Source: Xylanibacter muris (GTDB lineage: Bacteria; Bacteroidota; Bacteroidia; Bacteroidales; Bacteroidaceae). From it: a DNA stretch of 64,000 nucleotides. The position numbers were made by a program, and so were the translations under genes. The notes under the pieces were generated by a model. The model was not told the origin of the DNA. It searched no databases and saw only the letters and a program-made list of their open reading frames with translations. Location of the stretch: assembly GCF_013166605.1 (NCBI RefSeq), contig NZ_JABKKF010000006.1, forward strand, positions 1 through 64,000. The letters run 5' to 3'. Below are positions 39,308 to 48,951 of this stretch, one piece after another; position 1 is the first letter of the stretch; every line of letters starts with the position of its first letter.

Positions 39308-41911
39308 TTATTCAATCCCTGTTACGGCCTCATTGCTATCTGCCGTATCTTTATCCGATATGTTATTCGATGCAATAGAATTGTTTTCTGCCGTATCCGT
39401 ATTCCCTGCGTCATGTTCAAATGCACCTTCGCTCTCCTGCTCGACAACTTCTTCATCTGAAGCACTCATCACTTTACATACACTTGCTATCGTATCGTTT
39501 TTCTTCGTAAGATTTATAAGACGCACTCCTTGTGTCGCACGTCCCATCACACGCACATCCGCAACTTTCAGACGAATGAGAATTCCGCTCTTGTTTATTA
39601 TCATTAAATCGTTTTCATCTGTCACAACCTTTATTGCCACAAGACGCCCGGTCTTCTCTGTGATGCTCAGTGTCTTTACACCCTTTCCGCCACGTGATGT
39701 CTTACGGTAGTCCTCAACATCACTGCGTTTTCCGTATCCGTTTTCACTAACCACCATTATCGTTTCCGACTGCGGGTCATTAACGCAGACCATTCCTACA
39801 ACCTCATCGTCACCATCGTCAAGACGCATTCCGCGCACACCGGTAGATACACGGCCCATTGTACGGATATCCTTTTCATTGAATCTGATTGCACGTCCAT
39901 TTCTGTTGGCAAGCACCAGTTCATTATTTCCATTGGTAAGACGCACTCCTACAACCTGATCACCATCAAGAATGTTTATCGCTATAACACCATTGGCACG
40001 CGGACGGCTATACGCTTCAAGACATGTCTTCTTTATGACACCGTTCTTTGTCGCAAATACCACATAATGGGTGTTCAAGAATTCCTCATCATCAAATTTC
40101 TTTATTCTAAGCACAGCATTAATGGCATCATCCGGCTCTATATTCAGAAGATTCTGGATAGCACGTCCCTTTGCGTTCTTTGCCCCCTCCGGAATTTCGT
40201 AACATTTCAGCCAATAGCATCGTCCTTTCTGTGTAAAAAACAACAGCGTGTTGTGCATCGTTGCCGGATAAATATATTCAGTAAAGTCCTCATCACGCGT
40301 ATGCGCGCCCTTACTCCCGACGCCTCCACGACTCTGCTCACGGAATTCAGTAAGTGCCGTACGCTTTATATATCCGAGATGACTGATGGTTATCACTACA
40401 GGATCATCCGGATAGAAGTCTTCGGCATTAAACTCCTCACTTGAATACTTTATCTCCGTACGGCGTTCGTCACCGTATTTCTCCTTCACCTCCTGCAATT
40501 CTTCCTTCATCACCTGCTTGCAAAGCTCCGGATCATTAAGAATAGCCTGAAGACGTGCAATAAGCTTCTCAAGGTCATCATATTCCTGATGCAACTTATC
40601 CATCTGCAGTCCCGTGAGTTGCCTCAGACGCATATCCACAATAGCAGAAGCTTGTACGTCATCAAAACCGAAACGGTTCTTCAGCCCCTCTATGGCAGCT
40701 TGGGGCGTCTTTGAGGCACGTATAATATGCACCACCTCATCTATATTGTCACAGGCTACGATAAGAGCCTCAAGTATGTGTGCACGATCCTGGGCTTTCT
40801 TCAAGTCAAACTGTGTGCGGCGTATCGTAACATCATGACGGTGACTGACAAAATAGCGGACACAGTCTTTAAGGGAAAGAAGCTTAGGACGCCCTTTTAC
40901 CAAAGCAATGCAATTCACTGAGAATGAGCTCTGCAGTGCCGTCATCTTAAAGAGTTTGTTGAGTATTACATTTGCATTTGCATCACGCTTTACATCAACA
41001 ACTATACGCATGCCCTGACGCCCTGACTCATCATTCACATTGCTTATCCCCTCTATCTTCTTCTCTGAAGCGAGGTCGGCAATGTATTTCACGAGATCGG
41101 CCTTATTTACTCCATAAGGTATTTCGTTTATAACAATCTTATCGTGAGTGTCACCACTTTCTATCTCGGCCTTTGCACGCATCACGATACGGCCACGACC
41201 GGTCTCATAGGCATCCTTGACTCCCTGTATACCATAGATATACGCACCGGTAGGGAAATCCGGAGCCTTGATATGCTCCATAAGCCCGTCGGTATCGATA
41301 TCCGGATTGTCTATATATGCACAACAACCGTCAATTACCTCTCCAAGATTATGGGTCGGAATATTCGTTGCCATACCTACGGCAATACCGTTGCCTCCAT
41401 TTACAAGAAGGTTAGGAATCTTTGTAGGCATTACTGTAGGCTCCTGCAAAGAGTCGTCAAAGTTGTTCGTCATGTCTACGGTATCTTTCTCAAGGTCGTC
41501 CATGACATGCTCTCCCATTTTTGACAGACGGCACTCCGTATAACGCATAGCCGCTGCAGAGTCACCATCCACAGATCCGAAGTTACCCTGACCGTCAACA
41601 AGCGTATACCGCATATTCCAGTCCTGAGCCATACGTACCAAAGCCCCATACACGGAACTATCTCCGTGCGGGTGGTACTTACCAAGCACCTCACCTACAA
41701 TACGGGCACATTTCTTATATGGCTTGTCACTTGTGTTTCCTACCCCCATCATACCATAAAGGATACGACGGTGAACCGGCTTGAATCCGTCACGCACATC
41801 GGGTAAGGCACGCGCGACTATCACCGACATGGAATAGTCGATATAAGAGGATTTCATCTCCTCCTCAATATTGATTTTAATAATTCTGTCTTGATCGATT
41901 GTCTGATCCAT
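39308..41911 (-). CDS. gyrA: DNA gyrase subunit A
   Basis: 867 aa. Introduces negative supercoils with GyrB. The breakage-reunion domain has the quinolone-determining stretch [17 protein letters not shown]; the Ser corresponding to E. coli Ser83 is present and the residue matching Asp87 is Gly, as seen in Prevotella-like sequences. The active-site Tyr lies in [10 protein letters not shown]. The C-terminal beta-pinwheel holds repeats such as [18 protein letters not shown] (GyrA-box-like) and [10 protein letters not shown]. The tail (about 835-867) is acidic and low in complexity. A likely promoter is at 42154-42161, giving a leader of about 240 nt. Confidence 0.97.
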   Translation of the reverse strand: MDQTIDQDRIIKINIEEEMKSSYIDYSMSVIVARALPDVRDGFKPVHRRILYGMMGVGNTSDKPYKKCARIVGEVLGKYHPHGDSSVYGALVRMAQDWNMRYTLVDGQGNFGSVDGDSAAAMRYTECRLSKMGEHVMDDLEKDTVDMTNNFDDSLQEPTVMPTKIPNLLVNGGNGIAVGMATNIPTHNLGEVIDGCCAYIDNPDIDTDGLMEHIKAPDFPTGAYIYGIQGVKDAYETGRGRIVMRAKAEIESGDTHDKIVINEIPYGVNKADLVKYIADLASEKKIEGISNVNDESGRQGMRIVVDVKRDANANVILNKLFKMTALQSSFSVNCIALVKGRPKLLSLKDCVRYFVSHRHDVTIRRTQFDLKKAQDRAHILEALIVACDNIDEVVHIIRASKTPQAAIEGLKNRFGFDDVQASAIVDMRLRQLTGLQMDKLHQEYDDLEKLIARLQAILNDPELCKQVMKEELQEVKEKYGDERRTEIKYSSEEFNAEDFYPDDPVVITISHLGYIKRTALTEFREQSRGGVGSKGAHTRDEDFTEYIYPATMHNTLLFFTQKGRCYWLKCYEIPEGAKNAKGRAIQNLLNIEPDDAINAVLRIKKFDDEEFLNTHYVVFATKNGVIKKTCLEAYSRPRANGVIAINILDGDQVVGVRLTNGNNELVLANRNGRAIRFNEKDIRTMGRVSTGVRGMRLDDGDDEVVGMVCVNDPQSETIMVVSENGYGKRSDVEDYRKTSRGGKGVKTLSITEKTGRLVAIKVVTDENDLMIINKSGILIRLKVADVRVMGRATQGVRLINLTKKNDTIASVCKVMSASDEEVVEQESEGAFEHDAGNTDTAENNSIASNNISDKDTADSNEAVTGIE

Positions 41912-42153
41912 TTGTAAAATATATTATTATTTTATGCTCTTTAATTTATACAAACATCCTTCGATGTCATTTTCGTGTGTTTATGCATTATAATCGCTTA
42001 AACCTGTTGTTTTGGCCATTTTAAGGCAACATTCATACGACAATGATATGCTATGCATAAGCAACCTTTTTTTATTAAGACAGCGTTCTTAACGCCATTC
42101 TAAGCCCGTATAAAGCTTTCGGTCTGTCGAGAAGAGGTCACGATAATAGCAGT

Positions 42154-42161
42154 CAAAGGTA
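42154..42161 (-). promoter_or_regulatory. candidate promoter -7 element of gyrA with long leader
   Basis: Minus-strand TACCTTTG matches TAnnTTTG, but lies about 240 bp from the gyrA ATG at 41911. The leader contains a small hairpin (GCGTT-AAG-AACGC on the minus strand) and a possible 12-codon reading frame. No closer TAnnTTTG was found. Confidence 0.45.
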
Positions 42162-42172
42162 ATCATTTTTTT

Positions 42173-43783
42173 TTATTCCACAAAACTTTTACCTAAAAAA
42201 GACGCACAACGCTCAGCACACCGTTCACCGTCAACACCGGCAGAAACAATTCCTCCTGCATATCCGGCACCCTCACCACACGGGAACAGTCCGGCTATTC
42301 CGACATGCATAAGCGTATCGGAATCACGTAATATCCTTACAGGAGATGAGGTGCGTGTCTCAACACCTATCATCACAGCATCATTTGTAAGAAATCCGTG
42401 ACACATCTTTCCAAATGTCTTGAATCCCTCCTGAAGGCGACTTCCGACATGCTGCGGAAGCCAAAAATGAAGTGGAGACGATATCAGTCCCGGAGCATAG
42501 CTGCTTTTAGGCAAGTCATAGCTCAGACGTTTGTTCACAAAATCGGCCATACGCTGTGCCGGAGCCGTCTGCTTCATATTTCCTTGCAGCCAACAGTTCC
42601 GTTCGATCTCTTCCTGCCAACACATCATACGGAGAGCACCATCGCCACTGACATCCTCAGGCCTGACCTCAACAACCATTCCACTGTTAGACCACCGGCC
42701 TCCACGGTTGCTCGGGCTCATTCCGTTTACCACTATCTGCTGTTTGTCGGTTGCCGCCGGTATGACAAACCCTCCCGGACACATACAAAAAGAATATACT
42801 CCACGGCCGGCCACCTGTGTAACAAAAGAATACTCGGCGGCAGGAAGATATTTCCCACGTCCCTGACGGCTATGGTATTGAATACTGTCTATCAGTTCTG
42901 AAGGATGTTCCAAACGCACTCCCACAGCAATGCCCTTTGCCTCAATTTCAACATTCGCATCATTAAGATAACGGTAAACGTCACGTGCAGAATGTCCGGT
43001 GGCCAATATTACAGGCCCCTTAAACATTATCTCACGCCCGGTATTCAAATCTGTTGCCTCTATTCCAACAACCCGACGGCCGGCACCGAAAGCATGTTCA
43101 GAACAAGAACCGTCTGATATGACGAGCCTGTCCATGCGGGTCTGGTGATGAACTTCACCTCCGGATTTCAGTATAGTATTTCTCATATTCTCTATCACCC
43201 CCGGAAGTTTGTCCGTACCTATATGCGGATGTGCATCGGCAAGAATCGTTTCCGATGCTCCATGCTGACAGAAAACATTTAGGATTTTCTCAATGTTTCC
43301 TCTTTTCTTACTCCGGGTATATAGCTTACCGTCTGAATAAGCACCGGCACCGCCTTCACCGAAACAATAATTGCTCTCACTGTCAATCTTCTGCGCCTTG
43401 GTTATCATTGAAAGATCTCTTTTCCTTTCTCTTACATTCTTTCCACGTTCAACAACGATTGGTTTCAGTCCAAGCTCAATAAGGCGCAATGCAGCAAAAA
43501 GGCCTCCTGGCCCCTCACCCACAACAATTACTTCATCAGCATCTGAAACATCTCCATACTCTGTTTTTATATAGGAGTCACATGCCGGCATCTCATTGAC
43601 ATACACCCTGACTTTCAAATTTACATAGATAATACGCTGACGGGCATCAATACTTCTTTTCAATACCCTTATTCCATATATGGTACGTACATCAAAACCT
43701 TTTTCACGTGCGATATAATCTTTTATTGTGCCCTCATTCGAGGCTACCTGCGGGAAAACCCTTATCTGATATTCATGTATCAT
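42173..43783 (-). CDS. NAD(P)/FAD-dependent oxidoreductase, COG2509-like
   Basis: 536 aa. A dinucleotide-binding flavoprotein of uncertain substrate. The FAD Rossmann motif is VIVVGEGPGGLFAALRLIELG (GxGPxG), preceded by an N-terminal extension of about 95 residues that is usual in this family (MIHEYQIRVFPQVASNEGTI). NYCFGEGGAGAYSDGKLYTR and the closing GLFPCGEGAGYAGGIVSAGVDGE are conserved flavin contacts. Related proteins are annotated as FAD-dependent dehydrogenases. A perfect 11-bp inverted repeat lies in its leader (43815-43886). Confidence 0.88.
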   Translation of the reverse strand: MIHEYQIRVFPQVASNEGTIKDYIAREKGFDVRTIYGIRVLKRSIDARQRIIYVNLKVRVYVNEMPACDSYIKTEYGDVSDADEVIVVGEGPGGLFAALRLIELGLKPIVVERGKNVRERKRDLSMITKAQKIDSESNYCFGEGGAGAYSDGKLYTRSKKRGNIEKILNVFCQHGASETILADAHPHIGTDKLPGVIENMRNTILKSGGEVHHQTRMDRLVISDGSCSEHAFGAGRRVVGIEATDLNTGREIMFKGPVILATGHSARDVYRYLNDANVEIEAKGIAVGVRLEHPSELIDSIQYHSRQGRGKYLPAAEYSFVTQVAGRGVYSFCMCPGGFVIPAATDKQQIVVNGMSPSNRGGRWSNSGMVVEVRPEDVSGDGALRMMCWQEEIERNCWLQGNMKQTAPAQRMADFVNKRLSYDLPKSSYAPGLISSPLHFWLPQHVGSRLQEGFKTFGKMCHGFLTNDAVMIGVETRTSSPVRILRDSDTLMHVGIAGLFPCGEGAGYAGGIVSAGVDGERCAERCASFLGKSFVE

Positions 43784-43814
43784 AAAGATGCTATATAATA
43801 TTATGTATACTGGG

Positions 43815-43902
43815 ATGCCTCATAAAAATAGGAAAGAACCAGAATCACACACCATCTGCTTTCAAAACCACCGCATTATGAGGCATATAACATGCAAATT
43901 TA
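43815..43902 (-). promoter_or_regulatory. promoter and structured leader of the FAD oxidoreductase gene
   Basis: Minus-strand TAAATTTG (43902-43895) is the -7 element. Right after the expected start, the leader has an outer stem formed by ATGCCTCATAA and TTATGAGGCAT (plus-strand 43815-43825 and 43876-43886, perfect 11 bp) enclosing about 50 nt with a possible inner stem (AAAGCAGA against TCTG and CTTT). The whole lies between promoter and ATG, a position suited to an RNA-based control element; it does not match a riboswitch I know. Confidence 0.45.
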
Positions 43903-43951
43903 CATAAAATCCACGAGATTCCATTAACGACAACTAACATTCACATAAAAA

Positions 43952-43985
43952 CCGTGTATTTATTTCCGGAAGAAACAATACACGG
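43952..43985 (-). terminator. terminator of the tyrosine recombinase gene
   Basis: On the minus strand CCGTGTATT pairs with AATACACGG (plus 43977-43985 and 43952-43960) with a 16-nt loop and is followed by TTTTTATG, a classical intrinsic terminator about 100 bp after the recombinase stop at 44084. Confidence 0.7.
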
Positions 43986-44083
43986 CACGTAAAACCTTAA
44001 CCGGAATTTATCTCATTCATACAGCTATCAACCAAAAAACGGTATGGATTATGTATTGAACCCTTGAGAAAATCCAGTCCTCA

Positions 44084-45292
44084 TCATATACTTTTTAATA
44101 TCAGTTCATTAGCCTTGTCTATAACGGAAGTGTCCAATGACGCAAGATATATCTTTGTCGTACTCTCGGAATCGTGCCCCATACCTTCACTGATTACAGA
44201 CAACGGAATATTATTACTCTTTGCAACGCCAGCCCACGAATGGCGGGCGACATAAGTTGTAAGCTTTATCGGAAGCCGTATCTGCACAGCAATCCTTTTC
44301 AATTGGCTATTCACAAGGTGAAGAGCGGTATCATACTGTTTTCGCTTATTCTCAGGATAACGGATTATAGGAAGCAAATACTCCGTAACATTCTGTGGAT
44401 ACTTATTTATAATCTCCTGCATACATTTTTCCCACTTTATTATAAGTTGCTGTCCTGTCTTTCTGCGCTTATATGTCAATATTCCGTCCTTAAGGTCTGA
44501 CTTTTTCAGGTAGGCAATATCGACAAACGACATTCCGCGCGTATAAAAACTGAACATAAAAATATCTCTGGCAAAGTCAAGCGCGGAATTGCATGGCAGA
44601 CTAAGTTCCTTTATCTTCCTGACATAAGTTATAGACATTCCGCGCTTCACGGTTTTGCCGATTCCTGTATATACATGTCTGAAAGGATATTTCTGAACGG
44701 TAAGTCCTTTTTCAACGGCACGGTTATATACTGCACGAAGCACCCGCATATAAAAAGATACAGTGTTCATCGATATCTGACGGGATTTAAGGTAAGCCTC
44801 ATACCCCATCATGAAGTCCGAATCTATTTCATCAAGAATGGTATTCTCACCGGCAAACCTGATAAGACTGTTTAATGTAGCCTTATATGTCTCTGATGTC
44901 CTGCATTTTCCGACAAGTTTCAGTTGAGCTATTATGCCTCGCATGAAACAGGGTAAAGACTGCTCTACGGTTGCCTGCTCAAAACGCCTAACAATATCAT
45001 CTGCAGTACATGCCTGCAATCCATTATCCAAAGACACTACAATTCTATGAAAACGTGACAACTCCAGATTTACCCGTCTACACACAAATCTAAGATATTC
45101 CTCTCGCGTACCAATGCCTTCATTAACAAAAGATGCTTTAATTGTTTTAGTCGTTGTATCCCATTCCGACTTTAAAATCCTGTAATTGGTATAAACCTGA
45201 CGAACAATTCTCCGACATATTACCTGATAATACAAACAGCCGGTTTCACCGTCAACCGACAATTCTCTGAATCTAACTTTTACTGATGCCAT
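44084..45292 (-). CDS. tyrosine-family site-specific recombinase
   Basis: 402 aa, the usual length of Bacteroidota integrases with an N-terminal arm-binding domain, SAM-like domain (about 110-210) and catalytic domain. Catalytic residues: R252 in FYTRGMSF, K278 in RRKTG, R350 in YVARHSWA, H373 in GMGHDSEST and Y382 in KIYLASL. The box around R350 reads YVARH rather than HxLRH, a variant common in chromosomal Bacteroidota recombinases, including shufflon-type enzymes. No att site, excisionase or cargo was recognised, so it looks orphaned; no large inverted repeats suited to inversion were seen nearby. Confidence 0.9.
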   Translation of the reverse strand: MASVKVRFRELSVDGETGCLYYQVICRRIVRQVYTNYRILKSEWDTTTKTIKASFVNEGIGTREEYLRFVCRRVNLELSRFHRIVVSLDNGLQACTADDIVRRFEQATVEQSLPCFMRGIIAQLKLVGKCRTSETYKATLNSLIRFAGENTILDEIDSDFMMGYEAYLKSRQISMNTVSFYMRVLRAVYNRAVEKGLTVQKYPFRHVYTGIGKTVKRGMSITYVRKIKELSLPCNSALDFARDIFMFSFYTRGMSFVDIAYLKKSDLKDGILTYKRRKTGQQLIIKWEKCMQEIINKYPQNVTEYLLPIIRYPENKRKQYDTALHLVNSQLKRIAVQIRLPIKLTTYVARHSWAGVAKSNNIPLSVISEGMGHDSESTTKIYLASLDTSVIDKANELILKSI

Positions 45293-45551
45293 ATTTTCTA
45301 ATTTTATTATATTTAAAAGCTTGTGAAAGATAACAATAAAAATTATTCTTATAAAAATTCAAATAAACACAGTGTTACCACTAAAGAATAACACTTGACG
45401 GAAACTCGTTTAAAAGTCATTGGCAGACATACTATTGAAGGCAATTCATGACTATCATACAGAAGTATTATGACAAGACCTTGTATGAACATAATATGTT
45501 AATAAACCATATATTTTCCACAACAAGCATTGAAAATGGGAAACAATAATA

Positions 45552-45578
45552 TACATTTGCAATAATTTCCAATGGAAA
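45552..45578 (+). promoter_or_regulatory. promoter and dyad upstream of the multidomain sulfur/redox gene
   Basis: TACATTTG at 45552-45559 matches the Bacteroidota -7 element. Overlapping the expected start is the perfect dyad TTTCC-AAT-GGAAA (45566-45578), a candidate operator that could be bound by the MarR-like protein encoded at 48127. The rest of 45293-45551 shows nothing supported. Confidence 0.55.
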
Positions 45579-45621
45579 GTATTTTAAAAGATTAATTATC
45601 AACGAATAATATATTTAGAAT

Positions 45622-48090
45622 ATGAGCGAAAGCAAAATCAGCAAATACCTAATTGTAGGTGGTGTGGCAGGCGGTGCGACTGCTGCCGCACGTATCAGGA
45701 GACTGACAGAGGATGCAGAAATCATCCTCTTCGAAAAAGGCAATTATATATCATACGCCAACTGCGGACTACCTTATTATATAGGTGGAGTTATTGAGGA
45801 GCGCGAACGTCTTTTCGTACAGACACCGCAGACTTTCGGCAGACGATTCAACATTGACGTGAGAACAGGAAGCGAAGTCATAGCCATCGACAGGACGAAG
45901 AAAGAAATAGCCGTAAAAACCACAGAGGGAAAAGAGTATACCGAGACATACGACAAACTGCTCCTATCGCCAGGTGCATCACCCGTACGCCCTCCATTGG
46001 AAGGCATAAACTCCGAAGGTATTTTCACGTTGAGAAATGTGGATGATACAGACAGGATAAAGGCATACGTAGAAAACCACAACGTGAAACGTGCCGTGAT
46101 TGTAGGCGGAGGATTTATCGGACTCGAAATGGCGGAAAATCTCTGTCTTGCCGGAGCACAGGTAGCCGTTGTAGAAATGGCTCCACAAGTAATGTCCCCC
46201 ATAGACTACTCCATGGCCGCATTAGTGCACGAACATCTGCTGCAACATGACGTAAAACTATACCTGGAACAAGCCGTGGAATCATTCTCACAAGAAGGTG
46301 AAGAACTGACAGTACACTTCAAATCAGGTATAGAACTTAAAACCGACATGGTGTTACTCTCTATTGGTGTGAGAGCAGAAACCAAACTGGCTCAAGAAGC
46401 AGGACTGCAACTTGGCGAGATGCGCGGCATATACGTCAACGAATATCTTCAGACTTCTGACTGTGACATATACGCTGTCGGTGATGCCATAGAGTACAAG
46501 CACCCTATAACAGAAAAGCCATGGCTCAACTTCCTTGCCGGACCGGCCAACCGGCAGGCACGCATCGTTGCAGACAACATGGTGAAAGGCAACAATGTGA
46601 AATACGAAGGTTCTATAGGCACGGCCATCGCCAAGATATTCGATATAACTGTGGCATCCACCGGACTGCCGGCCAAACGTCTGCAACAAATGGATATTCC
46701 CTATCTGTCCGCAACTATTCACTCCGGCTCTCATGCCGGCTATTACCCAGGTTCGCTACAGATGGCGATAAAGATTACCTTCTCTCCATCCGACGGCAAG
46801 CTTTACGGAGCACAAATAGTGGGATATGACGGTGTGGATACACGCATAAACCAATATGCCCTCGCCATCAAACAGGGATGCACCGTACAACAGCTTACAA
46901 AATTGGAACACGCCTACGCCCCGCCATTCTCCTCGGCAAAAGACCCGGTGGCTATTTCGGGATATGTTGCCGGCAATATCCTCAGCGGAAAGATGAATCC
47001 ACTCTATTGGCGTGAACTCAAGGAAGCAGACCTGTCCAAAGTCACACTCATTGATGTACGCACAGCAGATGAGGCAGCATTAGGCTCGATACCCGGAGCT
47101 GTAAACATACCGCTTGACGACCTGCGAGACAGAATATCGGAAATACCGTCCGGCAAACCTGTATGGCTGTTCTGCGGTGTCGGACTCAGAGGTTATCTGG
47201 CCTCGAACATTCTGAAAGGTCACGGATATAACGATGTGTTCAATCTCATCGGAGGCTTGAAAACCTACAAAGCCTCAACTGCAAAGATGCCTGCCCCAGA
47301 CGGCTTTACCACAACAAGTGAGACATGCGAATGTGCCGGGAGTCCACATAACAGCCATTCTCCAATCATACGGTTAGACGCATGCGGATTACAATGCCCC
47401 GGGCCCATCCTGAAATTAAAGCAGGCAATGGAAAAACTAACAGTAGAACAGACACTGGAAGTGAAAGCCACCGATGCTGGCTTTCCACGCGATGCCGAAG
47501 CATGGTGTCGCACAACTGGCAACATTTTCCTCAACAAGAAATCGGAAAAAGGAATACATACAGTAGAAATAAAAAAGTCTGCGTCATGCATGGTCAAGGA
47601 TGACAATCCACAGACCGGCAACACCGGCAAGACATTCATTCTATTCAGCGATGACCTCGACAAGACACTCGCCACATTTGTACTTGCCAATGGGGCTGCC
47701 GCCACAGGTAAGAAAGTAAGTATATTCTTTACGTTTTGGGGACTTAATGCCATCAAGAAATCTGTCAAGCCACAGGTAAAGAAAGATATTTGGGGCAAGA
47801 TGTTCGGATGGATGCTGCCTGCCGACTCCACGAAACTCAGCCTGTCGAAGATGAACATGATGGGCATCGGAGGAAAGATGATGAGATTTCTTATGGCCAA
47901 AAAGGGCGTTGACTCACTTGAGACTCTTAGGCAGAATGCTATCGACTCCGGTGTGGAATTCATTGCCTGTCAGATGTCGATGGAAGTGATGGGCATAAAG
48001 CACGAAGAGCTGCTCGATAATGTTATTGTAGGCGGTGTGGCTTCATATATGGAACGTGCCGAAAAGGCCAACGTAAATCTTTTCATATAA
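45622..48090 (+). CDS. CoA-disulfide-reductase-like fusion with rhodanese, TusA and DsrE domains
   Basis: 822 aa in four parts. Residues 1 to about 455 form a pyridine nucleotide-disulfide oxidoreductase with FAD motif VGGVAGGATAA and redox C48 in SYANCGLPYYIGG, as in CoA-disulfide reductase and polysulfide reductases. About 460-560 is a rhodanese domain with persulfide-forming C518 in WLFCGVGLRGY. About 585-655 is a TusA-like domain (DACGLQCPGPILKLKQAM). About 665-822 is a DsrE-type fold (TFILFSDDLDKTLATFVLANGAAATGKKVSIFF). Together these carry persulfide handling: a flavin disulfide reductase with sulfur relay modules. All redox cysteines are present. The MarR gene follows 36 bp later. Confidence 0.9.
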   Translation: MSESKISKYLIVGGVAGGATAAARIRRLTEDAEIILFEKGNYISYANCGLPYYIGGVIEERERLFVQTPQTFGRRFNIDVRTGSEVIAIDRTKKEIAVKTTEGKEYTETYDKLLLSPGASPVRPPLEGINSEGIFTLRNVDDTDRIKAYVENHNVKRAVIVGGGFIGLEMAENLCLAGAQVAVVEMAPQVMSPIDYSMAALVHEHLLQHDVKLYLEQAVESFSQEGEELTVHFKSGIELKTDMVLLSIGVRAETKLAQEAGLQLGEMRGIYVNEYLQTSDCDIYAVGDAIEYKHPITEKPWLNFLAGPANRQARIVADNMVKGNNVKYEGSIGTAIAKIFDITVASTGLPAKRLQQMDIPYLSATIHSGSHAGYYPGSLQMAIKITFSPSDGKLYGAQIVGYDGVDTRINQYALAIKQGCTVQQLTKLEHAYAPPFSSAKDPVAISGYVAGNILSGKMNPLYWRELKEADLSKVTLIDVRTADEAALGSIPGAVNIPLDDLRDRISEIPSGKPVWLFCGVGLRGYLASNILKGHGYNDVFNLIGGLKTYKASTAKMPAPDGFTTTSETCECAGSPHNSHSPIIRLDACGLQCPGPILKLKQAMEKLTVEQTLEVKATDAGFPRDAEAWCRTTGNIFLNKKSEKGIHTVEIKKSASCMVKDDNPQTGNTGKTFILFSDDLDKTLATFVLANGAAATGKKVSIFFTFWGLNAIKKSVKPQVKKDIWGKMFGWMLPADSTKLSLSKMNMMGIGGKMMRFLMAKKGVDSLETLRQNAIDSGVEFIACQMSMEVMGIKHEELLDNVIVGGVASYMERAEKANVNLFI

Positions 48091-48126
48091 ACAAAATCTA
48101 TCGCATATTAATGCGTAATACAGGAA

Positions 48127-48507
48127 ATGGAAAAAATAAAATGTATATGTGTAATGAGAGAGTTGTATAAAGCTCTCTCATTACTCGAAAATGAACTGCA
48201 GACCACTCATGGTGTGTCGCTCAATGAAGCAATGGTTATGTGTGCCATCGGCACTGACAGTATCACTGCTTCGACCGTCACCGGCCAGACAGGCCTCAGT
48301 GCGTCAAACGCCTCTAAGGTAATCAGAGCCCTGGAACGCAGAAAACTACTGTTACGTAAATTCGGCAAAGATGACAAGCGTCTGGTATTTCTTTCTCTTA
48401 CAGCCAGTGGAAAGGATAAACTCGACAAACTAAAATGCCATCAGTTTGACATTCCACCCACACTGCTTAGATTTTTTGATACCGGAGATTCTGCAATTTA
48501 TCAATAG
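48127..48507 (+). CDS. MarR-family transcriptional regulator
   Basis: 126 aa. Winged-helix regulator with the core helix-turn-helix GQTGLSASNASKVIRALERRKLLLRK and wing KDDKRLVFLSLTASGKDKL. The C-terminal dimerisation helix seems short relative to the 140-aa average. Two Cys near the N terminus (C7, C30) could sense oxidants. The gene lies 36 bp after the fusion protein gene and likely controls that gene through the dyad at 45566-45578. Confidence 0.85.
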   Translation: MEKIKCICVMRELYKALSLLENELQTTHGVSLNEAMVMCAIGTDSITASTVTGQTGLSASNASKVIRALERRKLLLRKFGKDDKRLVFLSLTASGKDKLDKLKCHQFDIPPTLLRFFDTGDSAIYQ

Positions 48508-48587
48508 AAAGTTTTATTTATTTTGGCATATTTATTCTCCTTTTCCCGCCATAGCTGTATTCAAAAAGCTTGATATTCTAATTTCGG
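48508..48587. other. short gap without recognised features
   Basis: This 80-bp gap between the MarR stop and the small minus-strand frame holds no feature I can support. It is AT-rich, and the strongest nearby signal is the TAA-adjacent TTTTATT run after the MarR gene. Confidence 0.3.
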
Positions 48588-48749
48588 TTAACGAAAAGTT
48601 TTCAGGCTTATAAATACCGAAATGTCACGACCGACTTCATCAAGCAGGTAAATCACTTCACAATATATACTGCGTTTAGCCATTTCATGGAAATACTTAT
48701 GAAGTGCCCAAAGCACAACTCTATTCTTTTTGAAAATGGACATTACCAT
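48588..48749 (-). CDS. possible small protein of 53 residues downstream of the tracrRNA
   Basis: A minus-strand frame of 53 codons, starting MVMSIFKKNR at 48749 and ending VFISLKTFR before TAA at 48588. Composition looks protein-like (helical, SIYCEVIYLLDEVGRDISVFIS). It starts two bases after the tracrRNA T-run region, on the same strand. It is too short to be sure and has no recognised relatives; it may be a remnant. Confidence 0.35.
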   Translation of the reverse strand: MVMSIFKKNRVVLWALHKYFHEMAKRSIYCEVIYLLDEVGRDISVFISLKTFR

Positions 48750-48834
48750 ATAATAAAAACCCACCGTTAAGGACGATGGGCCAACCTGAGTGTTTTCACA
48801 ACGGAATAATCCTTATTGTGATTTGCTTAAAATT
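48750..48834 (-). ncRNA. tracrRNA of the type II-C system
   Basis: On the minus strand 48834 to 48815 reads AATTTTAAGCAAATCACAAT near its start, complementary to the first part of the CRISPR repeat read as GTTGTGATTTGCTTTAAAA (one T bulge and a terminal G-U). It continues AAGGATTATTCCGTTGTG (the typical nexus stem, GGAT-TATTCC) and then the hairpin CCCATCGT-CCTTA-ACGGTGGG (48760-48780) followed by TTTTTATT. The -7 element TACCTTTG at 48847-48840 (minus) places the start close to 48834. Length is about 85 nt. It is transcribed away from cas9. Confidence 0.88.
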
Positions 48835-48839
48835 CATTG

Positions 48840-48901
48840 CAAAGGTATTAAAAAAATATTTATATACATAGACTTTACTCATTATTTTTTTCGTATATTT
48901 G
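48840..48901. promoter_or_regulatory. divergent promoters for tracrRNA and cas9
   Basis: The tracrRNA -7 element is minus-strand TACCTTTG at 48847-48840. The cas9 -7 element is plus-strand TATATTTG at 48894-48901, followed by the ATG at 48952. The two are separated by an AT-only stretch of about 45 bp, so they may share regulation. Confidence 0.7.
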
Positions 48902-48951
48902 CAAAAGAACCATAACAATGTCAACAACTTAAATCAGAAAAACCGGAAATT

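Noticed and set aside
43815..43886. Invertible promoter flanked by the 11-bp inverted repeat
   Set aside because: No TAnnTTTG lies between the arms on either strand; more likely an RNA stem.
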